DNA from: Caballeronia sp. dw_19
GTDB taxonomy: Bacteria > Pseudomonadota > Gammaproteobacteria > Burkholderiales > Burkholderiaceae
Assembly: GCF_018449515.1 (NCBI RefSeq)
Contig: NZ_JAAVUQ010000047.1
Coordinates: 1-56,070, forward strand
DNA length: 56,070 bases
Direction of reading: 5' to 3'
Both the position numbers and the translations under genes were made by a program. The notes under the pieces are model-generated. The model was given only the letters and a program-made list of their open reading frames with translations. It was not told the origin of the DNA and did no database searches. Below, in pieces: positions 50,825-56,070 of the stretch (position 1 is the first letter of the stretch; every line of letters starts with the position of its first letter).

Positions 50825-51693
50825 AGCAGGACAACACCATCGGGTCAATCAAGCTGGACACGCCGGCTGCCTCCAACGCGCCGCATACACCGCGTCGCAG
50901 GACGTGGACCGTGGGTGCATCGCTTGGCGTGATCGGCTACGGGTACGTCGTGGTCATGATTGGCTTTCTATATTTGCCGATCCTGGTCATGGCGTTGATG
51001 TCGGCTAACGCGTCGCCGCTTTATGAGTTGCCGTTTCATTTCACCACGCACTGGTATCAGGCGCTCGCCGAGGACGGCGTGCTGAAGGCGGCGGCGTTCC
51101 GGAGCATCGAGATCGCGCTGTGGACCACGTTGTTGTCCACCATTCTCGGCGTGATGGCGTCGTTGGCATTCTTTCGATACGACTTCGCGGGCAAGCGCTT
51201 CCTGCAAGCCATGCTGTTCCCGCCGATGGCGATCCCCTGGCTGATCACGGGTACCGCGATGCTGATTTTCTTCTTCGCGATCGGTATCGGGCGGGGCTTG
51301 CACGCCATCCTGCTCGGTCACGTGGCGCTCGCGTTGCCCTACGTGATCATCGTGGTCGGCGCGCGCTTGCGCACGTTCTCACCTGAACTGGAACTGGCCG
51401 CCCGTTCGCTTGGCGCGAGCGGCTGGCAGATCACGTGGCGCGTGACCTTGCCCGCGATTGCACCTGGCGTGGTGGCGGGGGCCTTGTTTGCATTCGCCGT
51501 GTCGTTCGATCAGTTCGTGGTGTCGTACTTTCTGTCCGACCCGGGCGAGACCACGCTGCCGGTCGAAATATATAGCGCGATCCGCAAGGGCTTTACGCCC
51601 GAGATCAACGCAATTTCAACCATCATCATTGTCGTGTCGATGGGCACGATGTTGATCGTGTCACGGCTGTATCGATTTGGTGGAGAGCAATAA
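50821..51693 (+). CDS. PotC-like ABC transporter permease
   Basis: A 290-residue permease; the membrane part starts near residue 40 (GVIGYGYVVVMIGFLYLPIL). The EAA loop is ELELAARSLGASGWQITWRV, and the C-terminus has FAVSFDQFVVSYFLSDPGET, typical of PotC-like proteins. ATG 50821 overlaps the upstream stop; the gene ends in an overlap with the ATPase start (TAATG). Confidence 0.88.
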   Translation: MKQDNTIGSIKLDTPAASNAPHTPRRRTWTVGASLGVIGYGYVVVMIGFLYLPILVMALMSANASPLYELPFHFTTHWYQALAEDGVLKAAAFRSIEIALWTTLLSTILGVMASLAFFRYDFAGKRFLQAMLFPPMAIPWLITGTAMLIFFFAIGIGRGLHAILLGHVALALPYVIIVVGARLRTFSPELELAARSLGASGWQITWRVTLPAIAPGVVAGALFAFAVSFDQFVVSYFLSDPGETTLPVEIYSAIRKGFTPEINAISTIIIVVSMGTMLIVSRLYRFGGEQ

Positions 51694-52748
51694 TGGCCGA
51701 AGTCAATGTAATCGGAGTATCCAAGCAGTACGGCGAATCACGCGCGCTGGACGACGTATCCATCCGTTTCGCGGAGGGCGGGCTCTATGGGCTGCTCGGA
51801 CCGTCAGGCAGCGGCAAGACAACGCTCCTGCGCATGATTGCCGGCTTCGTGTTCCCGGACAGCGGGCAGATTCGCATCGACGATCAGCCGGTCGAACGCT
51901 TGCCCGTGGAGCGGCGGGAGATCGGCATGGTGTTCCAGAACTATGCGTTGTTCCCAAATATGAATGTGGCCGACAACGTCGCATTCGGGTTGTCCGTGAG
52001 GCATGTGGACAAGAAGGAGATCAAGCGCCGGGTGGGGGAGGTGCTGGATCTCGTGCAACTCGGCAGCCTGCACGCACGCGGGATCAATCAATTGTCGGGC
52101 GGGCAGCGCCAGCGCGTCGCACTGGCGCGCGCCATTGTGACGCGTCCTCGCGTGTTGCTGCTCGACGAACCGCTGAGCGCGCTGGACAAATCTTTGCGAG
52201 TGGACATGCAGGTCGAATTGCGCCGCATCCAGCGCGATGTCGCGATCACGACCGTATTCGTCACGCACGACCAGGAAGAAGCGCTTACGTTGAGTGATCG
52301 TGTAGGTATCCTGCGCGATGGGCGATTGATCCAGGAAGGGACCGCACGCGAACTCTACGATCAACCGGCCAGCGAGTTCGCCGCCACTTTTCTCGGCGAT
52401 GCCAACATTCTCAACGGTCGACTGGAGACCGGGGGCATGCGCATTAACGATGGCAGTTTGATTCGTTTCGGATCGCGCTCCACTGTATCTGGTCAGACAA
52501 AGTGTGCAGTACGTCCCGAGAAAATCGCGCTCCAACGTGCAACGGGCGCGGCCGCGCCGAGCGCGCATAACCGGCTGACGGCACAGGTTGCCCATCACGT
52601 CTTTGCCGGTGTGAATACAACCTATATGCTCGACTGGTGCGGGCAGCGGCTCAAGGTCCATGTGCAAAACTCGGGCGAGGACCTGATCCCGGTCGGCTCG
52701 CAAGTGACGTTGAGTTGGTCGCCCGACAGCACGATCCTGGTCCACTAA
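51693..52748 (+). CDS. PotA-like ABC transporter ATP-binding protein
   Basis: A 351-residue ATPase with an N-terminal ABC domain and a C-terminal TOBE regulatory domain (about residues 270-345, CAVRPEKIALQR). Motifs: Walker A GPSGSGKTT, Q-loop VFQNYALFPNMNV, signature LSGGQRQRVALARAI, Walker B VLLLDEPLSALDKS and H-loop FVTHDQEEAL. It completes the importer. The start overlaps the PotC-like stop. Confidence 0.9.
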   Translation: MAEVNVIGVSKQYGESRALDDVSIRFAEGGLYGLLGPSGSGKTTLLRMIAGFVFPDSGQIRIDDQPVERLPVERREIGMVFQNYALFPNMNVADNVAFGLSVRHVDKKEIKRRVGEVLDLVQLGSLHARGINQLSGGQRQRVALARAIVTRPRVLLLDEPLSALDKSLRVDMQVELRRIQRDVAITTVFVTHDQEEALTLSDRVGILRDGRLIQEGTARELYDQPASEFAATFLGDANILNGRLETGGMRINDGSLIRFGSRSTVSGQTKCAVRPEKIALQRATGAAAPSAHNRLTAQVAHHVFAGVNTTYMLDWCGQRLKVHVQNSGEDLIPVGSQVTLSWSPDSTILVH

Positions 52749-53037
52749 GGAGCTTTCAAGATCCGCATACCCTCTGGCGCGGGGCAGGGGATAGTAATTC
52801 CGTTCGTCCTGGGTCTAGTCCGGGAGATCAGGCACATGTCGGATCGGAGGTGGCGTGCTCAGAGCGCCACCCCCGACCGTCTTCAACGTGATTGCACTCA
52901 ATACGCAAATATTCCGAAAGGTCGCTGGCGATAACCAGCATGCATGAATCTCGTGCTGCCAAGGGCACCCGCACCGCCGGTTATTCAATAACCCCGACTT
53001 GATAGTGTCGACGGGGATTCGGAAGTAAAATGCGCGC
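52749..53037. other. Gene-free stretch before the riboswitch
   Basis: No gene is supported. It holds one hairpin (GGTGGCG at 52849-52855 with CGCCACC at 52865-52871) without a T-tract, which may mark the end of the transporter operon. The promoter for the riboswitch transcript should lie in the last 150 bp, but no clear -35/-10 pair was seen. Confidence 0.4.
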
Positions 53038-53129
53038 ATACGACTCGTGGAAGCTGGTGTAAATCCAGCACGGTCGCGCCACTGTGACCGGTTTCAACAC
53101 AAACCGGAAGTCAGACCTCGGCGTCGTAT
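53038..53129 (+). ncRNA. Cobalamin riboswitch
   Basis: A B12-binding aptamer. The closing helix is ATACGAC (53038-53044) with GTCGTAT (53123-53129). Conserved parts are the GGAAGCTGGTGTAAATCCAG region, the B12 box GCCACTG (53078-53084), and the segment GGAAGTCAGACC before the closing strand. Downstream, GGGG (53147-53150) can pair with CCCC (53159-53162) next to GGGAG (53163-53167), a possible ribosome-site switch. It should lower expression of the btuB operon when cobalamin is plentiful. Confidence 0.92.
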
Positions 53130-53575
53130 ACCTCTTTTCTGACTTTGGGGCGCGCACTCCCCGGGAGACAATCCACATGACCGATGACCGATGACCGATA
53201 CTGCCCGCGATCCTGGCTTACAGCCAGAGGGGCATCCCCTCGATTGGCCCGCTTAGACCCACATAGACCGGCATAGGTGAATTCGGCTGCCCGCTTGAGG
53301 CGTGACGATTGCGCAGGCGAGGTGGGCATCAGCCGTTCGCCAGGACCAGCACCCGAGACATGGGCGCATCTGCCGCGCGAGAGAACTCACCGCCACTTAA
53401 AAGTGCCTTGGCCGCTGCGTGTCATCGTGGGTTGATCTCGTCTATCGCATGGACGGCAGGGCGGTGACGTCTCCAGAGAGGCCCGCGTTTCGTCATTGCC
53501 GCCATCCGAAATCGACATGCTGCGTTTGCGCTCGCAGCACGTCGTCCAATCTTCCAATAAAAAGGTTTTCCCCGT
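53130..53575 (+). other. Long riboswitch leader with RBS-like site and 7-bp triplet repeat
   Basis: 446 bp separate the aptamer from btuB. GGGAG (53163-53167) stands 9 bp before an ATG (53177) that opens three tandem ATGACCG units (53177-53197). Each unit starts an ATG in a different frame; the frames run 5, 31 and 21 codons before a stop. The third reads MTDTARDPGLQPEGHPLDWP. No family is recognised. It may be a relic of a gene once controlled by the riboswitch. Beyond it no gene is seen up to btuB. Confidence 0.45.
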
Positions 53576-55507
53576 ATGAAGTTCCGTCATTTCATCCTCA
53601 CCTCTGCGCTGACGGTTTCGGCATGGCAGGTCGCACAGGCCGCGGACGACTCGTCGTTTCCGCAACCGGAGCAGCTTCCGGATGCAGCCACGCTGCCGAA
53701 TATTCTCGTCACCGGCGACACGCAGCACCTGCCGCAATCGTTCGATCAACGCTATGCGTCGACGCAGGTCCTGACCCGCGCGGATCTCGACCGTTTGTCG
53801 CTGAGTGACCCGAGCATCACGCAAGCCCTCGCCACGTTGCCAGGCGTCACTATTTCACAAAACGGCGGCCCAGGATCTTCTGCTGCCGTCAGCATTCGTG
53901 GATCATCGGGAAGTCAGGTTGCGGTGTTCATAGATGGTATCCGCGTTGGTTCTGCGACTACAGGTCAGGCCGAGTGGGCCGACCTTCCGACCTCCGCCTT
54001 TGACCGTGTCGAAGTGATCTCAGGACCGGCGGCCGCTTCATTCGGTGCGGACGCGGTGGGCGGCGTCGTGCAACTCTTCACGAACCGCGCGGCCAATCAA
54101 CCTAACCAGACTACGATTTCAACAGGCGGTGGTTCGAACAAAACGTTCGATACACAGATCCGCACTTTAGGCAGTATTTCGTCCACGGGTCCGCTCGCGG
54201 CACTGGCCGGACTGACCTACGCGCTGGGCCTGCATGACTACAATACCGCTGGAATCGATGCGACCCAGCCCGGGGCTTACGGGCACGAGGATGGCCGCAA
54301 CCCGTACCATGCTCAGGACGTGGATGCGCGTTTAGGCTATGCGCATGACAACTGGTCGATCTCCACATTCGCGCTTTATCACCGGTCCGATCTGTTCTAC
54401 GACAATGCCGGCGGCGATAACCGGCAGCTTGATCATCAACTGACGACCGGCGTTGCGTTTCATCTGGACATCACGCCGTTCACGCAGTTTGATCAGTCGT
54501 TGGGCTATTCCACGGATCGACAGTTCCTCTATGCGAACAACCCGGCCATCCCGACCGATGAGATCGACTCGACGCGCTTAAACACGTCGACCTCGCTGAC
54601 CCATCAGGAGCGTGGTCAAACGCTCTTCAGTCTGCCGCTGTCCGGTGAAACCAAGCTCGCCTACGACTTCACCCGCGAGCAAGCCTTCCTGCCGGTCGAC
54701 ATCCCCACGGGCGTGCCGACGCGCAACGATTCAGCCGTCTCGCTCCATCAATCAGTCACGCTCGGCGCGTTGACGGTGTTCCTGGCGGGACGCCACGAGA
54801 TCATCCAGGGCCGGTCGATCAATACCGGTAATGTTGCCGTCGCTTACGCAATTACCCCGGTTTATACGGCACGCATTTCGTATGGCAACGCATTCCGCCT
54901 GCCGACTTTTAACGACCTGTACTACCCGGGTTACGCGAACCCGAACCTCCAGCCTGAGCGCAGCGATACGGTCGAGGCAGCGCTTGATGCGGCCACGTCG
55001 TTCGGCACCTTCACGGCCGCTGTTTATGACACCCGCGTGCATGACCTCATCACTTACGACTCGGTGACATTTCTCCCCGTGAATGTAGGCCGCGCGCATA
55101 TTCAGGGCATCGACCTGTCGTATAAGGGCACGCTTGGCAAATCGACACCGGTCAGTCTCGCGATCGGCATTTTGAATCCGCAGGATGTGACCGACCAGAC
55201 GTGGCTCAACCGCCGTCCGCGTCAGACCGTCAGCCTGAACATCGATCACACATGGGACGAGTTTCACCTGCACGCGCTGAGCACGGGCATCTCCTTGCTT
55301 TATGGAGGATCGACCTACGACGACCAGTTCAACGCGACGTATCTGCCGTCGTACACAACCGTTGGGCTGCGTGCCGCGTACAAGGTCAATTCGCATCTCA
55401 CTGTGTCCGCCAATCTGTCCAACCTCTTTAACCGGCAGTACGTCACCGCATACGGTTACAACACGTTGGGCCGGACGGCATTCGGCAAGCTCGCCTACAC
55501 TTTCTAA
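53576..55507 (+). CDS. btuB: TonB-dependent cobalamin receptor (BtuB-like)
   Basis: A 643-residue outer-membrane receptor. It has a signal peptide (residues 1-22, ending VAQA), a TonB-box-like LPNILVTGD near residue 40, a plug domain (about 55-165, with LATLPGVTISQNGGPGSSAA and VEVISGPAAASFGADAVGGV), and a 22-strand barrel ending LGRTAFGKLAYTF with terminal Phe. The segment FRLPTFNDLYYPGYANPNLQ is typical of BtuB. The start is ATG 53576. The cobalamin riboswitch upstream and a cobF fragment downstream support vitamin B12 or precursor uptake. Confidence 0.9.
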   Translation: MKFRHFILTSALTVSAWQVAQAADDSSFPQPEQLPDAATLPNILVTGDTQHLPQSFDQRYASTQVLTRADLDRLSLSDPSITQALATLPGVTISQNGGPGSSAAVSIRGSSGSQVAVFIDGIRVGSATTGQAEWADLPTSAFDRVEVISGPAAASFGADAVGGVVQLFTNRAANQPNQTTISTGGGSNKTFDTQIRTLGSISSTGPLAALAGLTYALGLHDYNTAGIDATQPGAYGHEDGRNPYHAQDVDARLGYAHDNWSISTFALYHRSDLFYDNAGGDNRQLDHQLTTGVAFHLDITPFTQFDQSLGYSTDRQFLYANNPAIPTDEIDSTRLNTSTSLTHQERGQTLFSLPLSGETKLAYDFTREQAFLPVDIPTGVPTRNDSAVSLHQSVTLGALTVFLAGRHEIIQGRSINTGNVAVAYAITPVYTARISYGNAFRLPTFNDLYYPGYANPNLQPERSDTVEAALDAATSFGTFTAAVYDTRVHDLITYDSVTFLPVNVGRAHIQGIDLSYKGTLGKSTPVSLAIGILNPQDVTDQTWLNRRPRQTVSLNIDHTWDEFHLHALSTGISLLYGGSTYDDQFNATYLPSYTTVGLRAAYKVNSHLTVSANLSNLFNRQYVTAYGYNTLGRTAFGKLAYTF

Positions 55508-55541
55508 CTACTTGTCGCATGAACCCTGGCGAGTCACATCT

Positions 55542-55748
55542 GTGAAGCGAATTCTGATCATTGGCATTGGCGCCGGCAACCCCGACTATGTGACGATACA
55601 GGCGGTCAACGCGCTCAACGAAGTCGATGTCTTCTTCGTGATGGAGAAGGGCATCGTCAAGGAAAAGCTGATCGCGTTGCGAAAGGAAATTTGCAGGCGT
55701 TTCATCAAAGGCAATGACTATCGCTTCGCTGAATTATCTCAGACTTGA
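55542..55748 (+). pseudogene. cobF: 5' fragment of cobF (precorrin-6A synthase)
   Basis: Sixty-eight codons from GTG 55542, 34 bp after btuB. The frame reads MKRILIIGIGAGNPDYVTIQ, then AVNALNEVDVFFVMEKG and LRKEICRRFI, the N-terminus of CobF, the deacetylating methyltransferase of aerobic cobalamin synthesis (full length about 250 residues). Similarity stops at GNDYRF (about 55727), after which a short unrelated tail ends in TGA. The remaining three quarters are missing, so it should be inactive. It probably once formed an operon with btuB under the riboswitch. Confidence 0.8.
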
Positions 55749-55881
55749 TTGCGACCAACGGGATACGAAGCTATGTGCCTACTATGAGGCGCTCGGTTTC
55801 ACACGGGTGGCAACCAAACCCATACCGGAGCTTGGTGAGCATGTTGCGTCTTTATGCGAGAGATTGGCGAGCTTGATCTAG
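55714..55881 (+). pseudogene. 3' fragment of a GNAT-family acetyltransferase
   Basis: A frame overlapping the cobF tail reads LNYLRLDCDQRDTKLCAYYE, then ALGFTRVATKPIPELGEHVA, and stops at TAG 55879-55881. LRLDC, then LCxYYEALGF, is the usual C-terminal part (motif B and last strands) of GNAT acetyltransferases. The N-terminal three quarters with the CoA-binding motif A are absent. An ATG at 55714 is in frame but probably by chance. The fragment is joined to cobF at about 55720 and to an IS remnant at about 55882. Confidence 0.65.
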
Positions 55882-56018
55882 CTGAGTCGGTCGAGTTCGC
55901 GCATATTCAACGTCACCAGGTCGGTTGGCTGCATGGCGAGCTCCCATCGTTGGATCGGAAGCTCCCAGCATCGCACCAGCACCAAAACACGACATTCCTA
56001 TCTTGCTCAAACACGACA
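55882..56018 (-). mobile_element. Terminal remnant of an ISNCY (IS1202-type) insertion sequence
   Basis: On the minus strand an ATG at 55934 opens MQPTDLVTLNMRELDRLS and stops at once. LNMRELDRL is the usual start of ISNCY/IS1202-group transposases; the rest of the gene is gone at the junction with the GNAT fragment. Upstream of it, AAACACGACATT occurs twice (55985-55996 and 56009-56020) with 24-bp spacing, like the repeated ends of such elements (TGTCGTGTTT read on the minus strand). The outer tip is probably near 56018. Confidence 0.6.
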
Positions 56019-56033
56019 TTAGGATATTGCTGC

Positions 56034-56070
56034 TACATCTGACAGAATGTCGAGGCCAGATTCAGATGTA
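56034..56070. repeat. 9-bp inverted repeat at the window end
   Basis: TACATCTGA (56034-56042) is complementary to TCAGATGTA (56062-56070), with 19 bp between. It lies just outside the presumed IS tip and is cut by the window end, so its full extent and meaning are unknown. Confidence 0.5.

Noticed and set aside
52849..52871. Rho-independent terminator after the polyamine-type operon
   Set aside because: The stem is good but no T-tract follows, so I list it only as a hairpin.
55854..56042. 62-codon plus-strand frame at the window end
   Set aside because: It overlaps the GNAT fragment and the IS end, and the minus-strand transposase start explains the same DNA better.

Overview
The window looks like a chromosomal segment of a Burkholderia-group betaproteobacterium (Paraburkholderia/Caballeronia type). 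I infer this from the high GC content, the GGAG-type ribosome binding sites, gene families typical of that group, and several non-coding repeats that resemble those in its genomes. The species cannot be fixed from the sequence alone. It is mostly metabolic and transport gene content, with no rRNA or tRNA, no CRISPR array and no complete mobile element.

Layout. 1-8 kb: hexuronate/aldarate catabolism. A LacI-type regulator, a FadR-type GntR regulator, uronate dehydrogenase (udh), a four-gene polar-amino-acid-type ABC transporter and, convergent with it, garL-garR. The chemistry is uronate to aldarate to 5-keto-4-deoxyglucarate to pyruvate plus tartronate semialdehyde to glycerate; the aldarate dehydratase is not in the window. 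A near-identical 10-bp palindrome lies at the promoters of both arms. 8-13.5 kb: two methyl-accepting chemotaxis proteins (the first behind a sigma-28-like promoter), bluB, and between them a 1.17-kb non-coding palindromic repeat element. 13.6-26.3 kb: a mixed region with an NCS1 permease, an oxygenase-like protein, a small secreted protein, an alpha/beta hydrolase, a MarC protein, two unrecognised mini-proteins, a histidine kinase and response regulator separated by 75-bp hairpin repeats, a DUF2165 remnant, a cytochrome c protein, a periplasmic protein, and a GGDEF-EAL protein with a small partner.

27-38.2 kb: a full C-P lyase phosphonate locus in three transcription units: phnCDE (+), phnN-DUF1045-phnF (-) and phnGHIJKLM (+), with Pho-box-like and PhnF-operator-like sequences. 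phnP is absent; the DUF1045 2H-phosphoesterase-like protein is a candidate substitute. 38.7-45.1 kb: an itaconate-degradation operon of the Pseudomonas rip/ict-ich-ccl kind (hydratase, acyl-CoA dehydrogenase, CoA-transferase, MmgE/PrpD, citramalyl-CoA lyase) followed by a LysR regulator. 45.2-46.4 kb: a YcaQ/AlkX-type DNA glycosylase. 46.8-52.7 kb: a porin, a UTRA-type GntR regulator and a polyamine-type ABC transporter, tied together by a repeated 13-bp operator-like motif.

53-56 kb: a cobalamin riboswitch, a BtuB-like TonB receptor, and then a junction zone where a 5' fragment of cobF, a 3' fragment of a GNAT acetyltransferase and a 5' remnant of an ISNCY-type insertion sequence lie end to end. 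I did not find a convincing new multi-gene system. The most unusual signals are the palindromic element at 10.6-11.8 kb, the hairpin repeats inside the two-component locus, the cobF/GNAT/IS mosaic, and the regulatory motifs shared between transcription units.
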